Positions 1 to 5,767 of a stretch of 5,767 bases of DNA are shown here, piece after piece. The stretch's first letter is position 1, and each line of letters opens with the position of its first letter. The stretch covers positions 1 through 5,767 of the forward strand of contig JBBQKY010000167.1 of assembly GCA_038327385.1 (NCBI GenBank), written 5' to 3'. This stretch comes from JAWWPG01 sp038327385. Lineage in GTDB: Bacteria > Actinomycetota > Actinomycetes > Propionibacteriales > Nocardioidaceae. The notes beneath the pieces were generated by a model that saw only the letters and a list, made by a program, of their open reading frames with translations, was not told the DNA's origin and did not search any database. A program made the translations under genes and the position numbers.

Positions 1-3000
1 ACCTTGTCGAAGAGGTCCTGCTTGCGCGCCTTCAGCGCCATCACCTTCTCCTCGATGGTGCCCGTCGCCACCAGCCGGTAGACCATGACGGTCTTGGCCT
101 GGCCGATGCGGTGGGCACGATCGACGGCCTGCGCTTCCACCGCCGGGTTCCACCAGGGGTCGAGCACGAAGCAGTAGTCCGCCTCGGTGAGGTTGAGCCC
201 GAAGCCGCCCGCCTTCAGGCTGATCAGGAAGACGGGGGTGTCGCCCTGCTTGAAACAGTCGATCTGCCGCGCGCGGTTGCGGGTCCGGCCGTCCAGGTAG
301 CAGTAGCCGATGCCCTCGGCGTCGAGCCGGTCGCGCACGAGCTTGAGGAACCCGGTGAACTGGCTGAACACCAGTGCCCGATGCCCCTCCCGCACCACCT
401 CGTCCAGCTGCTCGAGGAAGGCGTCGACCTTGCTCGACCGCACCTGGGCGTACGCGTCGTCGACAAGGGACGGCGCGAGGCTCAGCTGCCGGAGGAGCGT
501 CAGTGACCGGAAGATTGCGAAGCGGTTCTTGTCCATGTCGTCGATCAGGCCGAGCACCTTCTGCCGCTCCCGCTGCAGGTGCGTCTGGTAGATCTGCCGG
601 TGCCGCGGGTGCAGCTCCACCTCGAGCACCTGCTCCTGCTTGGGCGGGAGCTCAGCCAGCACCTGCTCCTTGGAGCGCCGCAGCATCAGCGGCCGGATGC
701 GCCGTCGAAGCGTCCCGAGCAGATCCGGGTCGGTGCCGCGCTCGATGGGGGTGCGGTAGAGCTCGGTGAAGCGTTGCGGGCTTGGAAACAGTCCGGGCGC
801 GACGATGGACAGCAACGACCACAGGTCCATCAGGTTGTTCTCCAACGGCGTACCGGTGATCGCCAGCTTGAACGGCGCGGCGATGCGCCGCGCGCACTGG
901 TAGGTCTTCGCCTGGTGGTTCTTCACGTACTGGGCCTCGTCGAGGACCAGGCCGCTCCACGGCAGCGCGTCGTATGAGTCGTAGTCGATCCGCAGCAGGG
1001 CGTACGACGTGACGACCACATCGGCGCCCTTGACCAGCTCCACCATCCCCGTCATCCGGCGCTTGTCGGTCTCGGTGACCGTCGCCACCCTGAGCGTCGG
1101 AGTGAAGCGCGCAGCCTCGACCGCCCAGTTGTGTACGACGCTGGTGGGCGCCACCACCAGGTAGGGCGCCATCAGGGGCTCCTGCTCGGCGGCTCGACAC
1201 ACGAGGGCCAGCGCCTGCACCGTCTTGCCGAGACCCATGTCGTCGGCGAGGATGCCGCCCAGCCCGTGGTCGCGCAGGAAGCAGAGCCAGTCGTAGCCCT
1301 GACGCTGGTAGGGGCGGAGCTCGGCCCGCAGACCCGCCGGCAGGTCCGGGCGCGGGATCTCGTCGATGCTCAGGAGGCCCTTGACCGTGCTGGCCCATCG
1401 CTCGCTCTGCTCCTCGACGACACCGAGCCGGGTGAGGTCAGCCCACAGGCCCGCCTGGTAGGTGCTGACGCGCAGACCGTCTGACTCGCGGTCCTGCAGG
1501 CTGCGGGCCTCCTCGATGAGGCGCCGGAGCTCGTCGTACTCGGGGCGCTCGATGCTGAAGAACGTGCCGCTGTCGAGGATCAGGTGGGACTCGCCGCGGG
1601 CGAGGGCAACGAAGAGACCCTGGAACGGGATCTCCTCACCGTCGATCGAGACCGCGACCTCGAGGTCGAACCAGTCGGGGCTGCCTGGCGTCTCCGTGGC
1701 CGACACGCGCACCAACGGCGGACTCTCGGACTCCCGGTAGTCGGGCGCGCTGCCGACGACCTCCACGTCGATGTCGTCGCGGTCGCGCAACGTGGGCAGC
1801 ACGTCGGTCACGAAGAACGCGGCATCGAGGCCCTGGAGGCGCACCGACGGCGTCAGCCGCACGGGGCCGCCGAGGTTGCTGACCAGCTGAGGCAAGCGCT
1901 CGGCCGGCAGCTGCACCGCGGCGAGCAGCTCCGCCTCCGCCCTAGGGTCGCGCAGGTCGGGCAACGCGTCGGTCTCACCGACTGCAACCGTGGTGAGGGC
2001 GTCGCCGGCCCGGTAACGGAAGGACCACTCGATGCCGACCTCATGACCGGGCAGGTGCGTGACAGCGAGTCCCAACCGGGGTGGCTGGATCTCCGGCAGC
2101 TCGACGCTGCCGTCGGAGCTCACCAGGGTGACGGCTCGGCGCAGCCTGGGGTAGTAGGCCCGCAGGAACCTGTCAAGGTCGCGGGCGGGGATCTCGACCG
2201 GCTCACCCGTCGCGACGAGCTCGCCGGCCGCCTCGCCGAGTGGGGTGGCCAGGGGGGCGAGCAGCAAGCCGCCCTCGCGATCAGCGGAGCTTGGCGACCT
2301 CCCGAGCACGACGCCGTGCAACGGTCGCCCGATGAGCTGCGCCTCAGCGGCGGACCACGGCAGACCGTCGACCGTGATCACCGCTCTCAAGCAGGCGGGG
2401 GTCGACTCGTCGGAACGGGTCAGGTCAAAGACCAGGGTGGCAGGCTCCGCTGCAAGCCTGACTGGACCGTCGGCTGCCTTGGCCGGCACGAAAGCCACGC
2501 CGGCTTCGGCCGCGCGCCGCAGCAGCGGCCACGGCGAGCTGCCGAAATCATCGAGGTACACAGGATGATCGCCATACGCGTGGTAGCTGGTGCCGCGGGC
2601 CGTATAGGCGGCATAGAGCTCTTGGAGCACCTCGCGGTGGGCGCGCACCCGGGGCTGCCACACGTCGTAGGCCAGGTCGCGCCAGGAGACACCGGACCGC
2701 ACCCATCGCCCGCTGCGCCCTGGGACGACCGGGCGGAGCCGCACCTTGTCTCGCAACCCGCCGGCCGCCGGTGCCGGCAGATACCTCGGCCGCGGTGCTG
2801 GCACCAGCTCGAACTGCAAGGCGATCGGCGTGCCGACCTGCCGATCTGCCTCCGCTTTGACGAGCCCGGCGAGCTTGTCCTCCCAGGCGGGCGCGGACTG
2901 CGCGTCCGGCTCCACGGGTCGTCGGGCCACGAGCAGCGTCGCCGCGACATGCTTGCAGTTGCCCCCGACCGGGCAGGTGCAGGCACCCCGGGCGAGTGAC

Positions 3001-3218
3001 ACCTCCCCGACCGGACCCTCGTCCAGCCAGACGACCGTCCGGTAGCGCTCCCCGTGGCTGCCCGTCACCTTCCCGAGCACGATGTCTCCAGTAGCACCAG
3101 CACTCGCGTCCGAGACGTTGCCGGCCTGCGCATACAGCTGACCTCGGTGGAAGGCGTCGGGTCCGACGGCACGAACGATGACCTCGTCCGAGATCCGCAC
3201 GAGCGGCCGCTGGCGCAT
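1..3218 (-). CDS. SWIM zinc-finger SNF2-family DEAD/DEAH-box helicase/ATPase (3' end cut off by window edge)
   Basis: Probable ATP-driven double-stranded DNA translocase or remodeller of the SWI2/SNF2 family (superfamily 2), expected in the cytoplasm. The window holds 1072 codons with no internal stop; relatives run about 1,100 residues, so only a short tail is missing. Domains seen: a SWIM zinc finger with C80, C82, C88 and H90 (CxCx5CxH); a middle region of about 500 residues without a motif I recognise; then the SNF2 motor. Motor motifs are LRPYQ (634-638), Walker A DDMGLGKT (659-666), APTSVVHNW just after it, Walker B DEAQ (760-763), TGTPLENN (788-795), LVFSQF (949-954), SLKAGGFGLNL (1000-1010) and DRAHRIGQ (1033-1040, arginine finger). 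All catalytic motifs are intact. The ATG at 3218 was chosen because it directly precedes a plausible N-terminus and sits 7 bases after a -10-like hexamer. A GTG two codons upstream is an alternative. It diverges from the plus-strand helicase. Family assignment is firm; substrate and cellular role are unknown. No symbol is given because several actinobacterial SNF2 paralogues exist. Confidence 0.95.
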   Translation of the reverse strand, partial: MRQRPLVRISDEVIVRAVGPDAFHRGQLYAQAGNVSDASAGATGDIVLGKVTGSHGERYRTVVWLDEGPVGEVSLARGACTCPVGGNCKHVAATLLVARRPVEPDAQSAPAWEDKLAGLVKAEADRQVGTPIALQFELVPAPRPRYLPAPAAGGLRDKVRLRPVVPGRSGRWVRSGVSWRDLAYDVWQPRVRAHREVLQELYAAYTARGTSYHAYGDHPVYLDDFGSSPWPLLRRAAEAGVAFVPAKAADGPVRLAAEPATLVFDLTRSDESTPACLRAVITVDGLPWSAAEAQLIGRPLHGVVLGRSPSSADREGGLLLAPLATPLGEAAGELVATGEPVEIPARDLDRFLRAYYPRLRRAVTLVSSDGSVELPEIQPPRLGLAVTHLPGHEVGIEWSFRYRAGDALTTVAVGETDALPDLRDPRAEAELLAAVQLPAERLPQLVSNLGGPVRLTPSVRLQGLDAAFFVTDVLPTLRDRDDIDVEVVGSAPDYRESESPPLVRVSATETPGSPDWFDLEVAVSIDGEEIPFQGLFVALARGESHLILDSGTFFSIERPEYDELRRLIEEARSLQDRESDGLRVSTYQAGLWADLTRLGVVEEQSERWASTVKGLLSIDEIPRPDLPAGLRAELRPYQRQGYDWLCFLRDHGLGGILADDMGLGKTVQALALVCRAAEQEPLMAPYLVVAPTSVVHNWAVEAARFTPTLRVATVTETDKRRMTGMVELVKGADVVVTSYALLRIDYDSYDALPWSGLVLDEAQYVKNHQAKTYQCARRIAAPFKLAITGTPLENNLMDLWSLLSIVAPGLFPSPQRFTELYRTPIERGTDPDLLGTLRRRIRPLMLRRSKEQVLAELPPKQEQVLEVELHPRHRQIYQTHLQRERQKVLGLIDDMDKNRFAIFRSLTLLRQLSLAPSLVDDAYAQVRSSKVDAFLEQLDEVVREGHRALVFSQFTGFLKLVRDRLDAEGIGYCYLDGRTRNRARQIDCFKQGDTPVFLISLKAGGFGLNLTEADYCFVLDPWWNPAVEAQAVDRAHRIGQAKTVMVYRLVATGTIEEKVMALKARKQDLFDK
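2949..2981 (-). other. SWIM zinc-finger motif coding segment within the SNF2 gene
   Basis: This segment encodes residues 80-90 of the SNF2 protein, CTCPVGGNCKH, which fits the SWIM pattern CxCx(n)CxH with n = 5. It is followed by a hydrophobic helix start (VAATLLVA), as is usual in SWIM domains. SWIM domains are zinc-chelating modules proposed to bind DNA or protein, and they are known from bacterial SNF2 ATPases. Preceding residues (about 24-79) contain short beta-type stretches, including GDIVLGKVTGS and YRTVVWLD, consistent with the beta-strand part of the domain. All four zinc ligands are present, so the finger should be functional. Zinc binding itself is inferred from the motif. Confidence 0.88.
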
Positions 3219-3225
3219 GACCACG

Positions 3226-3231
3226 AGACTA
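3226..3231 (-). promoter_or_regulatory. Candidate -10 element (TAGTCT) for a leaderless SNF2 transcript
   Basis: On the minus strand TAGTCT matches the actinobacterial TANNNT -10 consensus. Its last base is followed by exactly 7 bases (CGTGGTC) and then the ATG at 3218. Transcription would therefore be expected to start on or next to the A of the start codon. No Shine-Dalgarno is visible in the bases just upstream of the ATG, which fits a leaderless mRNA, a common arrangement in actinobacteria. No TTGACA-like -35 was found 16-18 bases upstream, and the spacer is preceded by CGAAAA. The call rests on spacing and one hexamer only. Confidence 0.45.
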
Positions 3232-3258
3232 GGCGTCCACGCTGACTCTTTTCGTGCT

Positions 3259-3280
3259 GCTGGCGCGGGGCGAGCGCAGC
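3259..3280. repeat. Imperfect inverted repeat in the divergent promoter region
   Basis: GCTGGCGC (3259-3266) and GCGCAGC (3274-3280) could pair over 7 base pairs with one bulged G and a 7-base loop. It could be an operator or a weak hairpin in the plus-strand leader. Short GC-rich pairings of this quality are expected by chance in such DNA, so this is only a candidate site. Confidence 0.2.
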
Positions 3281-3306
3281 CAAGGTGTGGAGCAACAAGG
3301 CACCAT

Positions 3307-3312
3307 GGGAGG
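3307..3312 (+). promoter_or_regulatory. Shine-Dalgarno (GGGAGG) that selects the ATG at 3317
   Basis: GGGAGG, a near-perfect anti-16S match, ends 4 bases before the ATG at 3317. It overlaps an in-frame upstream ATG at 3305, whose own upstream match is only AAGG (3297-3300, 4 bases away). The stronger site favours 3317 as the translation start. Use of 3305 would add only four residues (MGGT). Confidence 0.7.
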
Positions 3313-3316
3313 TACG

Positions 3317-5767
3317 ATGTCGTCGCCTGCGCAGGGAAGTCTCACCAACCGGCTCCCCTCGGAGCCTGATCCCGATGCCGTGTACGACGCCTTCGAGACG
3401 TGGACGCGCGAGCAGGGCATCGCGCTCTACCCGGCGCAGACCGAGGCCCTGATCGAGGTCGTCGACGGCGCCAACGTGATCCTGGCGACCCCCACCGGCT
3501 CCGGCAAGAGCCTGGTCGCCCTCGGCGCCCACTTCGCGGCGCTTGCCCAAGGTCGGCGCAGCTACTACACCGCACCGATCAAGGCCTTGGTGTCGGAGAA
3601 GTTTTTCGCGCTCTGCGACGTCTTCGGAGCCGCCAACGTGGGCATGCTCACCGGTGACGCCGCAGTCAACCCCGGCGCGCCGATCATCGCCGCCACCGCG
3701 GAGGTGCTCGCCAACCAGGCGCTGCGCGAGGGCTCGGCCGCCCAGGTCGGCGTCGTCGTGATGGACGAGTTCCACTTCTATGCCGAGCCGGACCGCGGCT
3801 GGGCCTGGCAGGTGCCGCTGCTCGAGCTGCCACAGGCGCAGTTCCTGCTGATGTCGGCGACTCTCGGCGACATGACGCGCTTCGAGGCGGACCTCACCCG
3901 TCGTACCGGCCGTCGCACCGCGGTCGTCGCCACCAGCGAGCGCCCGGTGCCGCTGCACTTCAGCTACGTCACGACACCAGTGCACGAGACGTTGGCGGAG
4001 CTGCTGAGCACGCACCAGGCCCCGGTCTACGTCGTGCACTTCACCCAGGCCGAGGCGCTGGAGCGCGCCCAGGCGCTGTCCAGCCTCGCCGTCGCGAGCC
4101 GCGCGGAGCGCGACGCCATCGCACTGGCCATCGGAGAGTTCCGCTTCGCTGCCGGCTTCGGCCGCACCCTGTCCCGCCTCATCCGCCACGGCATCGGTGT
4201 CCACCACGCCGGCATGCTGCCCCGTTACCGCCGCCTCGTCGAGACGCTCACCCAGGCCGGTTTGCTCAAGGTCGTGTGCGGCACCGACACCCTGGGCGTG
4301 GGCATCAACGTGCCGATCCGCACCGTGGTCTTCACCGGGTTGTCGAAGTACGACGGACAACGCACCCGCCACCTCCGCGCCCGCGAGTTCCACCAGATCG
4401 CCGGCAGGGCGGGGCGCGCCGGCTACGACACGATGGGCAGTGTCGTCGTACAGGCTCCCGAGCACGAGGTGGAGAACGCCCGGCGAGTCAGGAAGGCGGG
4501 CGACGACCCGGCGAAGCTCCGGCGGGTGCAGCGCAAGAAGCCACCAGAGGGTGCCGTCGTCTGGACCGAGCGGACGTTCGACCGGCTCGTGGCCGCCGAG
4601 CCTGAGCCACTGACCTCGAGCTTCACCGTCAGCCACTCGATGCTGCTCAACGTCATCGCCAGGCCAGGCGACCCGTTCGCCCACATGCGACGTCTGCTCA
4701 CGGAGAACGACGAGTCCCCTGAGATTCAGCGCCGTCTCATCCGCCGCGCGATCGCCATGAGCCGCGGCCTGCTCGCCGGCGGCGTCCTGGAGCGGCTTCC
4801 GATGCCGGAGCCGGACGGACGCACCGTCCGCCTTACCGTCGACCTGCAGCCGAACTTCGCCCTCGACCAGCCCTTGTCGGCATTCGCTGTCGCGGCCCTC
4901 GACCTGCTCGACAACGAGTCACCGACGTACGCGCTCGACGTGGTCTCCATCATGGAGTCGACCCTCGAGGACCCGCGGCAGGTCATCTCGGCGCAGCTGT
5001 ACAAGGCCCGGGGTGAGGCAGTCGCCGAGATGAAGGCGGAGGGCATCGAGTACGACGACCGGCTGGAGCTGCTGGACGAGGTCACCCACCCGCGACCACT
5101 GGCCGAGCTGCTCGACGCCGCCTACGAGACGTACCGCAAGGGTCATCCCTGGGTGGCCGACCACGAGCTTCGCCCGAAGTCCGTCGTTCGTGACATGTAC
5201 GAGCGGGCGATGACGTTCGTGGAGTACGTCGGCTTCTACTCGCTGGCAAGGTCGGAGGGCCTGGTGCTGCGCTACCTTGCCGACTGCTACCGGGCGCTGC
5301 GCCGGACGGTACCGGAGTCGGCGCACAACGAGGAGCTGGATGACATCATCGAGTGGCTCGGGGAGCTGACCCGCCAGGTGGACTCGTCCCTCCTGGACGA
5401 GTGGGAGGCCCTGACGGCTGGCGCCGACGCGGGGGCGGTCGAGCCGGTGCGACCACCCTCGCTGGCCGGCGATGTGCGACCCGTCACTGGCAACGCCCGA
5501 GCCTTCCGCGTGCTGGTGCGCAACGCGATGTTCCGACGGGTGGAGCTGGCAGCACGGCAGGACTGGGCGGCGCTGGGCGAGCTCGACGGCGACACCGGCT
5601 GGGATGCCGCCGCCTGGCGGGAGGCAATGTCGCCGTACTGGCAGGAGCACGACGAGATCCGAACGGATGCCGATGCGCGAGGTCCCGGCCTGCTGATCGT
5701 GCACACCGAGCACGACACCCGGCAGGCTACCGGCGGGCGCTCCTGGCGGGTCCGCCAGATCCTCCAC
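3317..5767 (+). CDS. DUF3516-family DEAD/DEAH-box helicase, Ski2/HelY-like (3' end cut off by window edge)
   Basis: Probable ATP-dependent RNA or single-strand nucleic-acid helicase of superfamily 2, cytoplasmic. The window holds 817 codons without a stop; I recall relatives being only slightly longer, so the missing tail should be short. Motifs seen: LYPAQTEAL near the N-terminus (Q-motif position), Walker A ATPTGSGKS (57-65), motif Ia APIKAL (86-91), TGD (112-114), Walker B DEFH (150-153), SAT (180-182), YVVHFTQ (238-244), GIGVHHAG (292-299), GTDTLGVGINVP (322-333) and QIAGRAGR (360-367). GVHHAG together with the later LTSSFTVSHSMLLNV (432-446) is typical of the Ski2/Mtr4/HelY branch. Downstream, stretches I associate with DUF3516 proteins appear: DLQPNFALDQPLS (509-521), EGIEY (575-579), HPWV (610-613), RPKSVVRD (619-626), EGLVLRYLAD (647-656) and EWLGELTRQVDSSLLDEWE (679-697). 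All ATPase motifs are intact. The biological substrate is unknown. It is not called helY because the C-terminal half is of the DUF3516 type. Confidence 0.94.
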   Translation, partial: MSSPAQGSLTNRLPSEPDPDAVYDAFETWTREQGIALYPAQTEALIEVVDGANVILATPTGSGKSLVALGAHFAALAQGRRSYYTAPIKALVSEKFFALCDVFGAANVGMLTGDAAVNPGAPIIAATAEVLANQALREGSAAQVGVVVMDEFHFYAEPDRGWAWQVPLLELPQAQFLLMSATLGDMTRFEADLTRRTGRRTAVVATSERPVPLHFSYVTTPVHETLAELLSTHQAPVYVVHFTQAEALERAQALSSLAVASRAERDAIALAIGEFRFAAGFGRTLSRLIRHGIGVHHAGMLPRYRRLVETLTQAGLLKVVCGTDTLGVGINVPIRTVVFTGLSKYDGQRTRHLRAREFHQIAGRAGRAGYDTMGSVVVQAPEHEVENARRVRKAGDDPAKLRRVQRKKPPEGAVVWTERTFDRLVAAEPEPLTSSFTVSHSMLLNVIARPGDPFAHMRRLLTENDESPEIQRRLIRRAIAMSRGLLAGGVLERLPMPEPDGRTVRLTVDLQPNFALDQPLSAFAVAALDLLDNESPTYALDVVSIMESTLEDPRQVISAQLYKARGEAVAEMKAEGIEYDDRLELLDEVTHPRPLAELLDAAYETYRKGHPWVADHELRPKSVVRDMYERAMTFVEYVGFYSLARSEGLVLRYLADCYRALRRTVPESAHNEELDDIIEWLGELTRQVDSSLLDEWEALTAGADAGAVEPVRPPSLAGDVRPVTGNARAFRVLVRNAMFRRVELAARQDWAALGELDGDTGWDAAAWREAMSPYWQEHDEIRTDADARGPGLLIVHTEHDTRQATGGRSWRVRQILH

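Larger units (their letters stand above)
3219..3316. promoter_or_regulatory. Divergent intergenic control region between the two helicase genes
   Basis: This 98-base gap separates two start codons pointing away from each other, so it must contain or abut the promoters of both genes. The minus-strand side shows a TANNNT -10-like hexamer close to the SNF2 ATG. The plus-strand side shows a Shine-Dalgarno but no convincing -10/-35 pair. The middle contains a T-rich patch (CTCTTTTC, about 3246-3253), the least GC-rich part, which could ease melting or form part of a promoter. An imperfect inverted repeat lies at 3259-3280 (GCTGGCGC and GCGCAGC around a short loop). No operator of a known regulator was recognised. 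Confidence 0.7.

Noticed and set aside
652..1398. A 248-codon minus-strand open frame overlapping the SNF2 motor
   Set aside because: It is a neighbouring-frame shadow. The correct frame gives Walker A, DEAQ and TGTP motifs, while this one gives only arginine- and glycine-rich sequence.
1940..1947. The palindrome CCCTAGGG
   Set aside because: It falls inside well-formed SNF2 codons (RDPRAEAEL) and occurs once. One eight-base palindrome is expected by chance.
1584..2999. A 471-codon open frame on the plus strand opposite the SNF2 gene
   Set aside because: It lies wholly antisense to the continuous SNF2 frame, has no domain, and is rich in R, G, Q, H and A as expected of a high-GC shadow.
3219..3316. 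Plus-strand -10/-35 promoter, riboswitch or terminator in the gap
   Set aside because: No TANNNT/TTGAC pair at suitable spacing on the plus strand, no stem followed by a T run, and the space is too short for a known riboswitch.
3065..4684. A 539-codon open frame on the minus strand that crosses the start of the plus-strand helicase and the intergenic gap
   Set aside because: It is antisense to a gene with every helicase motif intact, overlaps the SNF2 start, and has the biased composition (R, G, V, H, E, D) typical of mirror frames in high-GC DNA. It contains no recognisable domain.
4919..5767. A 282-codon open frame on the minus strand reaching the right edge
   Set aside because: It is antisense to the conserved DUF3516 blocks (HPWV, EWLGE, DSSLLDEWE) and shows no protein family signature.
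3317..5767. Naming the plus-strand gene helY
   Set aside because: The core is HelY/Ski2-like, but the second half carries DUF3516-type blocks, so it is a related but different family.
1..5767. A phage-defence system (for example DISARM-like, which also uses SNF2 and other helicases)
   Set aside because: No methylase, nuclease, phospholipase-D-type or other partner gene is visible, and both helicases look like chromosomal families. Flanking genes would be needed to revive the idea.

Overview
The window comes from a high-GC genome (about two thirds G+C by eye, not counted), with strongly G/C-biased third codon positions. Both genes belong to families I know mainly from Actinomycetota. A free-living high-GC actinobacterium, such as a Nocardioides- or Streptomyces-type organism, is the best guess. 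The genus cannot be fixed from this sequence.

The layout is simple: two long, divergently transcribed genes and a 98-base gap, with almost no other non-coding DNA. Positions 1-3218 (minus strand) encode the first 1072 residues of a large SNF2-family ATPase. It carries an N-terminal SWIM zinc finger, a long unassigned middle region of about 500 residues, and a complete two-lobe SNF2 motor at the C-terminal end. Its last residues and stop codon lie beyond the left edge. Positions 3317-5767 (plus strand) encode the first 817 residues of a Ski2/HelY-like DEAD/DEAH-box helicase of the DUF3516 family. Its stop lies just beyond the right edge. Both frames were read through end to end and contain no internal stop or frameshift.

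The intergenic stretch 3219-3316 must hold the 5' control elements of both genes. On the minus strand a TANNNT hexamer (TAGTCT) ends 7 bases before the SNF2 ATG, and no Shine-Dalgarno precedes that ATG, so the SNF2 mRNA may be leaderless. On the plus strand a GGGAGG Shine-Dalgarno sits just before the ATG at 3317. No clear plus-strand -10/-35 pair was found.

How the genes work together is not shown by the sequence. Both products are superfamily 2 nucleic-acid motors: a probable double-stranded DNA translocase or remodeller (SNF2) and a probable RNA or single-strand helicase (Ski2-like). Sharing a divergent control region makes co-regulation plausible, for example in nucleic-acid maintenance, but this is inference. 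There is no nuclease, methylase, transposase, integrase, tRNA, CRISPR array or other mobile or defence hallmark in the window. The most open points are the uncharacterised parts of the two helicases (the SNF2 middle region and the DUF3516 C-terminal module) and whether the divergent pairing is conserved.
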